The notes beneath the pieces were generated by a model, which saw nothing but the letters and a program-made list of their open reading frames with translations, searched no databases and was not told where the DNA came from. From the NCBI RefSeq assembly GCF_029962835.1, contig NC_080577.1:3720001-3784000 (forward strand): a stretch of 64,000 nucleotides of DNA, in the 5' to 3' direction. A program made the translations under genes and the position numbers. Origin of the DNA: Magnolia sinica. Its lineage: Eukaryota > Streptophyta > Magnoliopsida > Magnoliales > Magnoliaceae. The stretch's first letter is position 1, and each line of letters begins with the position of its first letter. Below, in pieces: positions 36,780-49,600 of this stretch.

Positions 36780-37265
36780 TCTCATTCTTCACGTCTACTT
36801 TATTTTTGTGCACATACCTTAAAATGACGTGGGAGAAGGGATGGATGGCGTGCATAAACAAATATATCATGGTGGGCCCCGCAAGGGATAGATTGCGTCC
36901 CGCCGGTCTCTAGCCACGAACGGGCAGTTCTGCGGGTGGGCCCACCATGATGTATTTGTTTATCCACGCCATTCATCAGTGTCTTAGATCATTTTAAAGT
37001 ATGTGCACAAAAATGAAGCAAATCCAATACCCAAGCTTGGGTCGCATTAAATGCAAGAGTCATACGTGGTGTGGTCCACCCAAGTGTGGTCCACTTAAGT
37101 GTTAGATTTATCTCATTTTTATGCTCATACCTTAAAATGATCCGAGAGAAGAGATGGATAGCTTGAATAAATAGATACATCATAGTAGGCCCGCCCACAA
37201 AATTGCCCTTCTGTGGCTAAGAGACCTGCAGAGGTAGGACGCAATCCGCATCCCTTTGCAAGCTA
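36780..37265. mobile_element. fold-back element copies, half (36780-36890) plus full (36890-37265)
   Basis: The full copy has ends GGGATAGATTGCGTCCCGCC and, reverse-complemented, GGGATGCGGATTGCGTCCTAC. The arms continue with GTCTCTAGCCACGAACGGGC, GGGTGGGCCCACCATGATG, TATTTGTTTATCCACGCC and their mirror images. The leading half (CTTAAAATGACGTGGGAGAAG to CATGGTGGGCCCCGC) is a right arm that shares the boundary. A related truncated arm occurs at 60610-60860. Confidence 0.72.
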
Positions 37266-37309
37266 GACCTCAAATGGAAGTGCATTTCATTTATTCCACT
37301 TATAAGGAG

Positions 37310-37606
37310 TTTGGATGGTAGGTTACTTAAGATGAGCTCTTTGTCCCTCAACTAATTTATCTTAGTTTCTAGTTATTAAGCAGATAAATATATTTAGTAA
37401 ATAACATACTTATCTCTATTCTTCTGTTTCGTCTCTCTTAATGCCTATATTCATCAACTTATGAGAAGCTAAAAAAAATTCACTGAATTTTAAGTAAAAA
37501 AGTTACTTATCACTAATTATAAACTAAACTTAATTATCTAAAATAAGTAACTTATCTACTAATGTAAGTAGAAAAGGTAACTTATTTAGCGGTATCCAAA
37601 CGGGCC
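37310..37606. mobile_element. AT-rich MITE
   Basis: The left end is GGAGTTTGGATGGTAGGTTACTTA and the reverse-complemented right end is GGGCCCGTTTGGATACCGCT followed by AAATAAGTTACC. The arms share AAGTTAC/GTTACTT words. No coding capacity. Confidence 0.55.
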
Positions 37607-37899
37607 CTAAAACTCCACCCTTTTAGAAAAATCTCCACATCCCTCTTATAAGAGGAAAAATCCAAATGGGGCTCTAATTCTTCACATGAGAAGGAATCAG
37701 GTCAACCTTGGGTCTATTTATGTGTCTGGCCATAATACTGCTAGCCCGACCTGACCCAATGCTTATCACGACATCCAAACGATCCAAACTCACTCCTTGA
37801 ATGGTTATTATTATGTGTGGCCCATTTTAAAGATCACGCTTAGACAAAGTGCAGTTTTTCATGAAAATGTTAAATGGTAAATGGTCGGAGTAGCTGTTT

Positions 37900-37901
<2 letters not shown>

Positions 37902-37967
<66 letters not shown>
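37902..37967. repeat. (AT)n microsatellite
   Basis: About 66 bp of pure AT dinucleotides. Unlike the runs at 10.2 and 13.5 kb it has no partner array nearby. Confidence 0.95.
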
Positions 37968-37970
<3 letters not shown>

Positions 37971-39715
37971 TTTCCATGTTTGGTAAAACTTTGGAAATGT
38001 AAATTTAATTCCACAGTTACGTTTTTAAACAAACACAATCTAATTCTATTTATGTAGAAATTCATTTGAGTATTCTCTTCCGATCCAAATTCCAAACACA
38101 TAAACAGAAAAGGCGTAAGTAACATGAGGAATCCACATTGACAAGAGTGGTTAGTGCAACTCAGACAAGATTGAACATGTTGAAATGAACGTGTCATACC
38201 AACATGGCCACATTCGAATGAACGGCTCACATCAACATGACCACGTAAAGGTGTGATTCCATGTGAAGCATTCCATTTCTGAGTTAATTAGTATGATTTC
38301 TCTTGTGATTTATGCATGATTTTGGTTCTTCCATGCGTGAATTCCACTCCCAAAACTGTTTTTTTTTTTTTTCTTTCTTCGGGGGTCAGTTGCAAATGAT
38401 TTTTAGTTATGCGTGTGTTCAGCTGCGTACCAAAATATCATAAAATTTTATGATATTTGGTGCAGCCAAACACTACCATAAATCTTTTGGTTTGGTTATA
38501 GGTCGTTCATCATGTGGACCTCACTCTTAACATCCACTGGCCCAAAAAAATCATATGGTCATTTTCGTTTTTTGAGTTGTTCAAACTCCAAGTGGTTAGT
38601 CCCACGTCCTTGGGAGGTTACTAAAAATGAAAGAATTAAAAATAAAAATGACGAGAACCAGGGAGAGGTTTGTCACGCAGGCAACAGTTTGTCCTGACTT
38701 TCTCTTAGCTCTTTTTATAAGATTTAGACGCTTATGTAGTAGGTTGATTATTAATTAGTTGAAGGATCATCTCCAAGTGGTAGATGGGCGTTGGACGACT
38801 ATCAACAAATCGGGCAGAATCAGCTTGAGCCCTGCTCATTTAAATTTCGGGCCTGAGCCAGAGAGCTATTCCCTGGCCCAAGGGCTTGCAAGTTACACCT
38901 AGGACCAGTCCATTGCGGAGGTAAACATCACCTAGACTGATGCTATTTCCCCTCTTCCCCACCTACATGCACACAAGCCCACTAGAGTAGATAACGTTTT
39001 CAGTTCAAGCCCAGGGCCTTAAATGAAGTCCAATCCCAACCCATGGGACTGAAAATTAAACTATGCCCAGCCCATGGCAGGCTTGGCCAGAGAACCCATG
39101 CAACTGCCCAGCCCATTGACAGCCTCGAGTTGAAAGGGATGAATGGTGAGGCTTAAGAGTCCTTTTATATCTGATTAGGACTATCAACGGGCTGAGCTTG
39201 CCCCAGGCCAAAAAGGTCTGTTAAACCCCAGCCGCAAAGTATTATAACCTGGGCTGAGCGTGGCCCGGTAACAAGACAGGCCAAGATAAACAGTCCTGCG
39301 CCCTTTTTGGGTTTCAAGGGCATTACCGTCAAATATCATGCATGATGGGCATACCTGATGAACAGCCCAGATCTTGCACACAAAATAATGGGTGGCCAGG
39401 CTTCGGGCTTGAACCATGCATGATAATCACAGGCCATGCTCGGACCTATTTGTTGTGGCCCATCAGAGCCCAACCCAAGCGGGCTCGGTCGGGTTGGCCA
39501 GGTGGATATATGTTAAGATTTTCGTTATTACATTAGTCTATTATATTTTTAATACACGTCTTATTTTGTGTGTGTGTGTGTAGTTATTTATCGTAAATGA
39601 GTTCATTTTTTCTAAACAAACAAGCTAAAATATAAGACAAATATTTCTTTAAAAGCCGTGTTGTGTAGCATGCAATCTACTTGGGAGAGAGAAATCTGGC
39701 GTATCTTGTTAGCTT
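37968..39715. other. intergenic; includes a GCCC/GGGC-rich decayed repeat
   Basis: 38420-38480 has a small inverted repeat around CATAAAATTTTATGATATTTGG with CAGCCAAACA ends. 38810-39510 is rich in GCCCAGCCCATGG, GGCCCAAGGGC and GGGCTCGGTCGGG words typical of decayed hAT-type MITEs. No exon seen. Confidence 0.4.
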
Positions 39716-39836
39716 CCTTTTTTTTTTTTCACACGCACACACACACACCCCACAGACTCACGCTGGTGGAATTTTACCACCTATGGGTACTCGAACCCTT
39801 GACCGGGAGTTGAACTCCTGAGAGTCTACCACCTAT
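39716..39836 (-). mobile_element. tRNA-derived SINE, family 1, minus strand
   Basis: On the minus strand: GGTGGTAGACTCTCAGGAG, B box GGGTTCGAGTACCC (the best-preserved of the family), GTGTGTGTGTGTGCGTGTG and a poly-A tail. It has a perfect 17-bp target duplication GCGTATCTTGTTAGCTT at 39699-39715 and 39837-39853. The first 15-20 bases of the full-length family are missing. Confidence 0.92.
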
Positions 39837-39954
39837 GCGTATCTTGTTAGCTTGAGTCATCGGAAATGACATGGACCAATGAAACCCGACGGCATTGGAA
39901 TTTCTCGTGCCTTCTACGCAGACGATCCGCACTCAATTATAATTTATAAGGAAT

Positions 39955-40175
39955 TTATATATCGATCGGGTTCAAGTTGGGTCGGGCAACCTGAGGCCCC
40001 AACCCAAACTCGACCCAAGTTTTATTGGGTTGCTGTTTGTATAGCCCAAGCCCGAGACTGAACCCGATACATCGTGCCCAAGCCCAACCCAATGTCGGGT
40101 CGGGCGCAAGTCGGCCCAAGCCCAACCCAATGTTGGGTCGGTCGGGTTGAACCCGCCCGACTTTCAGCCCTAATA
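39955..40175. mobile_element. hAT-like MITE rich in CGGGTCGGG / CCCAACCC
   Basis: GGGTCGGGCAACC, CCCAAGCCCAACCCAATGTC and GGTCGGTCGGGTTGAACCC lead to the terminal TTTCAGCCCTA. A CAGCCCTA/TAGGGCTG end with CGGG-rich subterminal words is typical of a hAT MITE type common in plants; the left end is not resolved. Confidence 0.5.
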
Positions 40176-41105
40176 GTAGACTTAGTAGTAATGCAATAAA
40201 ATGATTTCGACCCTATCTCTGATTATGGTTGCACACTTGAATTGAATTGTAATAATTCAATTCAATCAAGAGGAAGTGAGAACATGGTTTTACAACCATT
40301 CAACTTGTCCGAGTTGACTCAGTCAGATCCGATCCGGTTCAATTCAATAACTAGGGTGAGTCACGAATTGGCTCGAGACCAGATGAGGAGGTCCGTGTTA
40401 CCAAGTCCTCTTAATCATTAGTGAGAAAATTAGTGATGTCTAAAGGAAGCCCATCAAGTCCACCTTAACAAATAAGGTAACTGTAATTTGGAGCCTGTAC
40501 CTTAGTTGCAGCATTCATCCATTTCACCTGACATTATTGCTTCAAACATCAGATATGCACTTCCAATTCGAAATCTTACTGGAGTTGTGATTTTTCCCTC
40601 CGTTGATTTTTTTTTTCTTTCTTTTGGGATGGGTTACCATTTTGTAAGCAAAGAAAAATAATCGTTTGTAACCCTTATTTGATGAATCTTAAGATTAATC
40701 GTACTTGCAAAGATTTTATGGAAGTCTAGCTTTCTATATAGATGTGTCTTTTAATACTGGGAGATATTTTGTTCTTTATCGAGAAATGGCTGTTATTTTT
40801 TAGGCAATTGATCAGATGGCTTGATCATCCCATCAATGTCAAATTTCTTTATAAGTAGTGCAGTGCATGTTAGATGGATGCAAATTGCTAATAATTAGAG
40901 ATTACAAGTGATTCTTATAATTCTGATATGTCCCATTGATGATGTGCCATGTGCGCTCGTCAAATGTAAATCTTTTATATATATATATATAAAGCCTTTG
41001 TATTATAAAACTACCCACTTGTCTTAATGTTGATGCGCATGCCAAGTGTTTGATAAAATACAAGTTAACTATTGTTACTGTTTTTCATTATGTGAGCAAT
41101 TGAAA
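40176..41105. other. intergenic, no gene seen
   Basis: Only simple-sequence patches, for example (AT)n at 40977-40991, and chance frames. Confidence 0.4.
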
Positions 41106-41109
41106 ATGC

Positions 41110-41300
41110 ACTTTGTATATGAGAAAATGCCGCATAGGCTCGAACTGGCACAAGCTGCTGACTGAACTGAGTTGCGCCGGTCAGTTAGGCTCAAGGACCG
41201 AGCCCAGCCTAGTTCAAGCCGGGGTTAGCTACTAGCTGGGCCGAGCCGAGCTGTGCCAGCTCAACCCTGTTCGACTCGTGTACAGCTCTAGCCTATGAGA
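41110..41300. mobile_element. hAT-like MITE rich in GAGCC / GGCTC
   Basis: GGCTCGAACTGGCACAAGC, GGGCCGAGCCGAGCTGTGCC and GACTCGTGTACAGCTCTAGCC. The last word, reverse-complemented, is the TAGAGCTGTACACGAG-type end of a common plant hAT MITE type. The boundaries are approximate. Confidence 0.45.
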
Positions 41301-41309
41301 GCATCGGAC

Positions 41310-41790
41310 GTGGATTAGCTGCTGAAGTGCCCATCACCAAGTTCTGTAGGCCCCACCATGATGTATGTATTGTATCCGCACCGTCTATCCATTTGTAGAG
41401 ATCATTTTAGTGCATGAGCGAAAGAATGAGTCATCCAAAGCTCGAGTGGACCCCACCACAAAACATAGGGGAGAATAATGCCGACCATTGAAACCTTCCT
41501 AGGGTCCCCCGTGATGTTTATTTGAAATCCAACCTGTTCATAAGTTAACACAGACATGAATGAAGGTAAAACACAAATATCAGCTTGATCAAAAAACTTC
41601 TATGGCCCCTAAAAGCTTTTAATGGTAGGCATTCAAGCTCCGCTGTTTTCTGTGGTGGCGTCCACTCGAGCTTTGGATGTGTCTCATTCTTTGGCTCATG
41701 TCTTAAAATGATCTCTCCAAATGGATAGACAGTGCGGATAAAACACATGCATCATGGTAGGGCCTACCGAACTTGGTGACATCACTTCAG
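41310..41790. mobile_element. fold-back (GGGCCC family) element, full copy
   Basis: The best-preserved complete palindrome of the window. Left: CTGAAGTG, ATCACCAAGTTCTGTAGGCC, CCACCATGATGTATG, GAATGAGTCATCCAAAGCTC. Right mirror: GAGCTTTGGATGTGTCTCATTC, CATCATGGTAGGGCCTACCG, AACTTGGTGACATCACTTCAG. The centre has CCAACCTGTTCATAAG. The 67-residue minus frame across it is an artefact. Confidence 0.8.
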
Positions 41791-41882
41791 TACCCAATCT
41801 CGCTACTCAACCTGCCAGTAGCTTATCCGGAGTCCGAGAGCATCAGATAATTTCTCACATTTATTTTAAAATAATGTGTGGG

Positions 41883-42345
41883 CAAGGAGCCCTGCCATAT
41901 ACACGCAGCACACATGCCAATATGGAACATGTGCTTGATCATATCTTTCCATCAGGTGGGCTGCACCATTCAGATCTTCTGGCCTCAAAATCAGGCCATT
42001 TCACAGCATATGTGGACCATAACACAATCAAATTGACTGTGGGCAAAAAAAAAAAAAAAAACAGTTTTAACCATCAATCTACTTTGTACATGGTGGCCCA
42101 CCTAAGGAGTGAAACAGCCTCGTCGTTCCCAGGCAGGAACTGCTCCTTTCCTTGAGCTCCCTCTTGAGTTCCTCTTAGGCGTTGATCTCACAACGGCCCT
42201 TGAGCAGGTCCTCATATTGCATCCGCCACCACAGATTTTGCAGCAGAAGATCTAAGCATCATCTTCATTAGATGGAAAACTCACATCTATCATGCACGTT
42301 CCATATTGGCCCATATGAATGCAGGTGGATAGGCCGAGATACACA
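41883..42345. mobile_element. TIR element carrying a GC-richer insert, possibly a captured gene fragment
   Basis: The left arm CCTGCCATATACACGCAGC, GCCAATATGGAACATGTGC, CTTTCCATCAG is mirrored by the right arm (reverse complement CCTGCATTCATATG, GCCAATATGGAACGTGCATG, GTTTTCCATCTAATG). Between the arms, 42117-42257 differs in base composition. On the minus strand it gives an open stretch ending WWRMQYEDLLKGRCEINA, one stop, then EELKRELKERSSS. I do not recognise the source protein. The left arm belongs to the dispersed family at 11755, 14650 and 17940. Confidence 0.5.
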
Positions 42346-42354
42346 AAGAATTAG

Positions 42355-42715
42355 CTCATCTCATTTTATAATAGTCTAATAATAATTCTTCCAGGAAATA
42401 AAAAAATAAAAAAATAAAAATCACCACTTTATGGAATAAGATTTGGAAAAATTGCAATTCAATACCATAAAATACAGTGGCCTTCAAAATCACCACTTTA
42501 AGGAACTCTCTGACACCAGCTTTGTTGAAGAACAAAAGGCCGAACTCAACCACAATAACACCCTCAGCTCGTACCAAAAAAAAGGAAAGGAAGAAGAATG
42601 ACAGTTATACTAAAAGAACTTGAGAATTCCATACAGGTCCAAAGCTTCAACAACAAGAAATAAAACTCAAAAAAAAAAAAAAAAAAAAAACCCACATTCA
42701 TGGACCAGTGCCATT
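42355..42715 (-). other. likely 3' UTR and downstream region of SFT2
   Basis: A non-coding stretch beyond the stop with a long T run (gene strand) at about 42669-42690. Minus-strand frames of 73 and 82 residues here read through low-complexity sequence and overlap the last exon. No poly-A site was fixed. Confidence 0.4.
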
Positions 42716-42794
42716 TTATATCTCTGTGTCGCCACAACTTACAATCAGTTGGGAAACCATTCTGCGAGCAAAAGGAATGTAACTTAAACTGTAC
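42716..42794 (-). CDS. SFT2: SFT2 exon 6 (stop codon)
   Basis: 79 bp from acceptor CCTATTTCAG to TAA; it completes the Trp codon and encodes YSLSYIPFARRMVSQLIVSC and GDTEI. The YIPFARRMVS block is the most diagnostic part of the family. A run of about 22 T's on the gene strand follows within 50 bp, in the likely 3' UTR. Confidence 0.94.
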
Positions 42795-43667
42795 CTGAAA
42801 TAGGTCGAACATATTGCAAGCGGTCGTTGAGATGTGTCAGGTTCAGTGCTATTTGATGAATAAAAGAAGGTGAAGAAGAAACGTTTAAATTTATTGGCAT
42901 GTTTGGTTGATGGGGAATTCATTACATTGTTTTAATACTTTCCTGAGGAATAATAGAATTGGCTTAGTGTTTCTTGGGGAATGATTAAATTTTGTTTGGT
43001 TGATACACCAGTTTTCTAGGAAAACCTGGGGAAAGTCTAGAATTCTGTTTTTTAGTTCCCTCCTGGTTTTTCATTCCCCGGCTAAAAGCTGGGGCAAATT
43101 ATTTGAAGAAAAGCTATGGAATGGAATTCTTGAGGAATGTAGAAACTGACCAAAAGGTGTGAATCAAACTTGTTTTCTCAAACAGGGAATTGGTTAAACA
43201 CGTTTGGGATTTGGATTGAATCTCCAACTCAACGTAAGTTGTGAGAGCATTTGAATTTAATATTCATAATAGTATAGAGAACTTCAGTTACAGATGGGAT
43301 TGGTTTCCTATCTTAACGGAAACAAATCAAAAGACAAGAAAGGATAACTACAATTTTGAATACAGGATGATAGATCACAGATCACACGTAAAACAGTTGG
43401 AGATCAAGACTATCTTTTCACTGCTTCTTGTGAGAAAGACGTGGCGAGGGCCGAGGGGTGAGGAGCCCGAATATTATTTTTTATTTTTTTGGAGCGGCAA
43501 CAAAACACGCCCATATTTATCTCACAGGATAACAAAGTAGCAGTTCTCTGTCAAAATTCTAACAACCTTTACAATTAAACTCCACTTGACTGAAAGGGTG
43601 AGCCAAGACGACAAACAGGTGAACAGAAGGTTGGCTGAGTGCATCTCAAGTCCTGAAGTTATTCAAA

Positions 43668-43698
<31 letters not shown>

Positions 43699-46600
43699 CA
43701 TTTTTGAAGTGAGAGTTATCAAAGATGAAGCAAATGGTATGACAGATACAGTATCTCCCAAAGGTAGCCGAATGAGTAGGTGTTAGATTACCCAATAGGA
43801 GGTAAGGTATTATATTACGATTACACAAGGAAAATGGTGTTTTATGTTTGGAACATCAATGGTGCACATGGATGACATGCCTTGCAGTAAACTAAGCTGT
43901 TGATCAGACCATTCCATAATATAGTCCATAAGATTATCCTAGCCATCCAGTGAAATGGACAGTTGCAAACATCTTTGACATTCACAGGGTACCAAATCAG
44001 ATGGTTAGCATCATCTGAAGGCAAGACAACTTGGGCATATCCCCCATCCACAACGGAACCCACCACATGAATATTTGGACTACTAGAAAGGTTAGTCCCA
44101 TATGCAGTTTGGTTGGTCCCAAAACAAGCTCAGTTGAGCATATCTATATGTCCTCATATGGGATAGGCTAGAAACCCCACCAACATTACTTCATAGATTT
44201 TACAACGATGGAATCAGCATAGAAATATGCATGGGGAAAGTAGACTTACCAAATAAGGGCACAGATCTCAATTATAATTGCAAGTATCGTTAAGATCTTG
44301 TTATGAAACTGCATGACAGTTAGACAAGTAAAGATAAAATTCCCGCAAAAGAAATTTAAAAAAAAAAAAATTGCAAAAATGGTTCCCATAGATTGTTTGC
44401 AGAAAGACTCACACATAGAGCGCAAACAAGAGCAAGAACGACACTCCCGATGTAAATGGACGTTGCATAAATTCGGACAGGATCAAACATCATTCTTACT
44501 TGCCGTGCTAGCCCGATAACAAAGGCTGTGCTGCCACACATAGGTCCAAGTTTAGCCACTGAAATACAAGAGATGGAATTGAATTCAAAAATGCCCCAGG
44601 CAGCACAGAAAATACTTCCAACCCAATGAAACTCTAAAATGAAAAGCAACAGAGGATGAACATTTCCCGTATCTGATACACAGATACAGCATTTTAAGGC
44701 ACATTTGCAGCTTTTACAGTTAAATAAGGAACTAGGGGACACGGATACAATACAATGCATTACCTATTCTGAAGTATATGGATATCATTGAGAGAAATCC
44801 ATTCAGAGTTTGCAACTGAAGGCCTGTTTGGGTGAGAGCCCTCTATCATTCGAAATGGAATACTGCCATACACCTGGCACTGTCTAAAAAAGAGACCCCA
44901 AGCTATTTTCCAAGATTATGAGTTGGTGCAGACAGTCTTTGCATGCCAATCCGTGATCCACACACACAGCAAAAGCTGTAACATTACATCTATCCATTCT
45001 TCATGTGGGCCATAGTGATGGGAGAATGGGTTTTTCATGAGGTGCTGACAGGTTTTTTCATGTATATTGGGCAACAACAAGGAAAAATAGGTTCTGGGTG
45101 TCACCCAAACAGGCCCTAAGTGCTTGTTTGGATGTTTCAAGGTTGGCAAGGCTCTTGTGGGTTTTTAGGGTGGCATGGCAAACAGAACACATATTAAGTG
45201 GGCTTTCTATTTTTCCATTTTTCAACCTTTGGAAGCCAGGAACAGCAAAATGCATCATTTCTTGATGAGAAAAGGCAAAAGAATAAAGAAAAAAAAAAAA
45301 AGTGTCTGTGCGCCATGCGGTGATTCTTGGTGTTAAAACAGTTCAAATAAATAGTTGGTTACCAAGCAAGAACAGTTAAATTGGAAATATGAAATGCCTT
45401 AATTGAACAGGCCTACCTTCCAATCGCCAATAGGTTTCCAAAGCTGAATATTATAGCAAATTTCACAGGTCGGGCAAAAGCAACCAATGACTGCAAAAAA
45501 GGGGATCGTAGATTATATATTCCCATTCAGAACTGTGGAAACAATAACATACTCTCACATCTAAAAACAATTTCATTATATCCATTACATAACGATAGCC
45601 AACATCAGATCTAGCAGAAAGAGTGGGGACCCGACCGCCCATATCTTAATAGGGCTGCAACTTCGGTTCATGTCAACTCAAACCCAACTGACCAAACCTA
45701 AGTTCGGATCGGGTTGCCAGGCTCCTCAGGTCGGGTTAGGGTTGGAAAACTCCAACCCGATTTGAAATCGAGTTCGCTTCGGGTTGAGCAAATTTGATTC
45801 AGGTTGGGTTGGGAATAATCACATGTATTTGAGTCAAGTCTGATCAGGTCAGGTCGGTTTACGGTTAAGTATAGAGGATTTTAATAAGGCTAAGATTACA
45901 AATTGGCAGCCCATATGTGAGACAGAGGTGAACATGTGTCCTACTAGAACAAGTGCACCATGTATGGTATCGTGCAACAGTTGTTATAAAAAGGCAACTC
46001 AATTTATATAGTTCCTAACGTGAAGCTTTTTGCTCTTCACGTGTAATTTTCATGCATTCTCTTTTTTCCTGCATTATCTTTTTTTGTATTTGGTTATAAC
46101 CGCTATTCTGCAATTAATCAATTGTACATTGTAACTGCTATTCTTGGATACACAGTCTATAAATACAATTCTTTTCTTCTCTGCTCTCATGTTGTGAGCA
46201 ATGTTTTAAATATCGTTATCGCGTAATGTATTGAACCCTTGGGATACGGATAAATATCGGTTATTGCATGGGATATATCGGTTGTATCGCATAATGTATC
46301 GTTGTTGTTGGGAAACATAGGAACATTGAGAATTTGGTTGAATGTTTCAATGAAACTTCATGGATTGTTGTAAAAGACATCAATACACACTTAGAAATAA
46401 AACCATTACAAAAATAGTGCACATAATAGGGGTTTTATTTTTATGAGGTCCTAATATATGTGCTTTTCAACTGAACTGATGCAAGTATATTCATGTAATT
46501 TATAAACATAAGAAGACATGTATGGAAACACAATCAGTACATTCAAAAGCAAAAGAACAATCACTAGATCATGTTACATACATGTTTCATTTTGTGTTTG

Positions 46601-49600
46601 GATACAAAGATTACAACTGTTTTGTAAGAAATTGAGAAATTTTGTTTTTTTTTTTTTCTTCTCAATTTTCCACAACTTGACCCATCTCCCCCAAATCTCG
46701 AAATCGAAGTTCCAATCCATAATTTTTCATGGAAAACATGAAGAATCATACATTTGTAACCATTTGACACTGGTTTAATGTGATTTACAACAAAAACGTG
46801 GATCAAAATTTGAAAATGCTCACTGGATTGAATAGGTGAGATATATTGGCACTGTCTATGCATTTCGTATCGCACGGGCAGGATACAAGATATATCATGA
46901 GATATATCGGCTGGTATCGTCGATATTTAAAACACTGGTTGTGAGAGCTAGAGTAAACAAATATCTTTTTCAATCTCTTTATTTTCAAATTAAGGTATCA
47001 GAGCCTTCAACGGGAAGAGCCCTTTGAAGATTAAGAATTCTAAGAAGGAGAAGACACCCAGATTGGTAGAAGTTTGTCCTCTTGCACTGCCATCAAAGTC
47101 CAGCCTAGAGATCTCGTTGCCCATTTTGGTAGAAGACGGTTCATCCTTTTCGCTCGACTCTAATGGCTTCATTGATGGTGAATGTGATTTACCCATGCCA
47201 CTCTTCTTCTGACAATGTTTCAAATCATGTTTCTATGAAGCTATCATCTTCAAATTTTCTCTTATGGAAGATGTAGGTATCTCTCTTCTTGAAAGTGAAG
47301 ATATGATGGGGTTCATTGATAGAGAATATGACATTGCCAGAGCGCATGTTGGAATTACCCATGCCACTCTTCTTCTGACAATGTTTCAAATCATGTTTCT
47401 ACGAAGCTATCATCTTCCAATTTTCTCTTATGGAAGATGTAGGTATCTCTCTTCTTGAAAGTGAAGATATGATGGGGTTCATTGATAGAGAATATGACAT
47501 TGCCAGAGCGCATGTTGGAATTACCCATGCCACTCTTCTTCTGCCAAAGTTTCAAATCATGTTTCTACGAAGCTATCATCTTCCAATTTTCTCTTATGGA
47601 AGATGTAGGTATCTCTCTTCTTGAAAGTGCAGATATGATGGGGTTTATTGATAGACAAAATGCAATTGCCAGAGCCCATGTTGGAATTACCCATGCCACT
47701 CTTCTTCTGACAATATTTCAAATCATGTTTCTACGAAGCTATCAACTTCCAATTTTCTCTTATGGAAGATATAGGTATCTCTCTTCTTGAAAGTGAGATA
47801 TGGGGCTCATTGATAGAGAATATGACACTGCCAGAGCGCATGTTGGAATCCTCTAAATGATGAAGTTCAGTTAATGCTCAGCACACGGCCTGGAAGAAAT
47901 CAGATCATAAAGTTAAAGCCTACATCGCCAGTACCCTGTCTTATGAAGCCCTGGGGCTTGTGATTGGTTTAGAGTCGGCTGGGGATGTTTGGAGAACCCT
48001 GGAGAAAACCTATGCAGATGATTCTCAAGCAAGAGAAATTCAACTCACACAGCAACTGCAACCTCTTAAAAAGGGTGATTCTCCCTTATCTGACTATATC
48101 AATAAATTTAGAAGTATCAGTGATGATCTTGCCGCAATTGGACACCCTGTTATTGACAAGAACAAGGTATTTTGGCTTCTACAAGGACTAGGTCCAAGAT
48201 ATGAAAATGTTACAACAACAATGATGAAACCACCAGTATGCAGTTATGCTGAAATTATTCCCTTATTGCAAAGCTATGAAATTCGAACTCAGGCCCATGA
48301 AGCATCTGTTTTTTTCCCAATCAAATTACAGCCTTTATTGGTCTACAACATGGTCAGGGAAATAACATAAACCGCGACAATAATAGAAACAACACAAGGA
48401 ATTGGCAACAGTAAAATCAACAAATCTGGCAACAGGCAACAGTTTAATACGACTGGAAGGAATTTTTTTCAGGCTAGTTAAAATGGCTAGCAGGGACCAA
48501 ATAGAGAGCAGTAGGGCCGTCTTCCAACTGATCCCACTGGTGACCATCCAGGTCAACAAGGCCCACAACAACAGCAGTTTGTTTAGAATGCAGAAAAGTG
48601 TCAGATCTGTGGAAGAGAATCACCCAGCATTAGAAGGTTGGTATTGTTTTGATAATTCGCATCAACCTGATTCAGTGCCTCAAGCCAAAGTTACTAATCC
48701 TCAAGACACCAAGTGACTCAGCAGCTTCATCTCGTATGACATGAAATGCAAGCAAATTGACTAACCTTCCTCCTTATTCTGGGAATGATAGTGTTGAAAT
48801 TGTTGATGGTATTCAGTTGGCTATCTCTCATGTTGGGAATGCTCGGATTAATGTTGGAAAAAGTAATTTCTATATCCCTAACGTTTTGCTTGTCCTAGAG
48901 AGCAAAAAGAACTTACTCTTGGTTAGTCAATTTACTGGGGATTTTCCATGTGTTTGAATTCTCATATGATGGTTTTTTTTTTTAATCGAGGAAAATGCAA
49001 CACGAAGGATACTGGAAAAGGGGCTAAAAAAGGAGGAATTTATTCTCTTGCAGATGATGATGGTAAATTAACGTTTTTTCAGTCAGAAACAGGACCACTT
49101 CTGAAGTAGTTTGGCATCAACATTTAGGATACCTCTAATCAAGTGTTATTTAGTTTTTTTTTTTTTCAAAGAACTTCATTAGTATTAATGCATGGAATAA
49201 AGAAGCTCTATGTGCAATCGTTGTCAGATGGGAAAGGAATGCAAACTTCCTTTTAGTAATGTCAATAAAATTTCTTGAGCCTTTATTCAAAATTCACTCT
49301 GATTTATGGGGTCATGCTCCTGTTTGTCTAAAAATAAAAATAAAAAATTTGCCTACTATGTGGTGTTTGTTGATGATTACACAAGGTTCTCATGGATTTA
49401 TCCTTTAAGAGAAAGTTAGAATTTTTTTCTCTATCTTCCTGAATTTCAAAATTTTGTTGAAAAAAGATTGTAAAGGAAAATTAAAATTTTCCAAAGTGAT
49501 AAGGGGGTGAGTTTTCTAGTAATGATTTTTTTGGAAAATCAAGAAATTGTTCATCAAGTCTCATACCATGCAACACCTAAACAAAATGGAATTGCAGAAA

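Noticed and set aside
44356-44760. Single 134-residue minus-strand gene
   Set aside because: Only 44413-44530 is coding (SFT2 exon 4). The rest is intron read-through on both sides.
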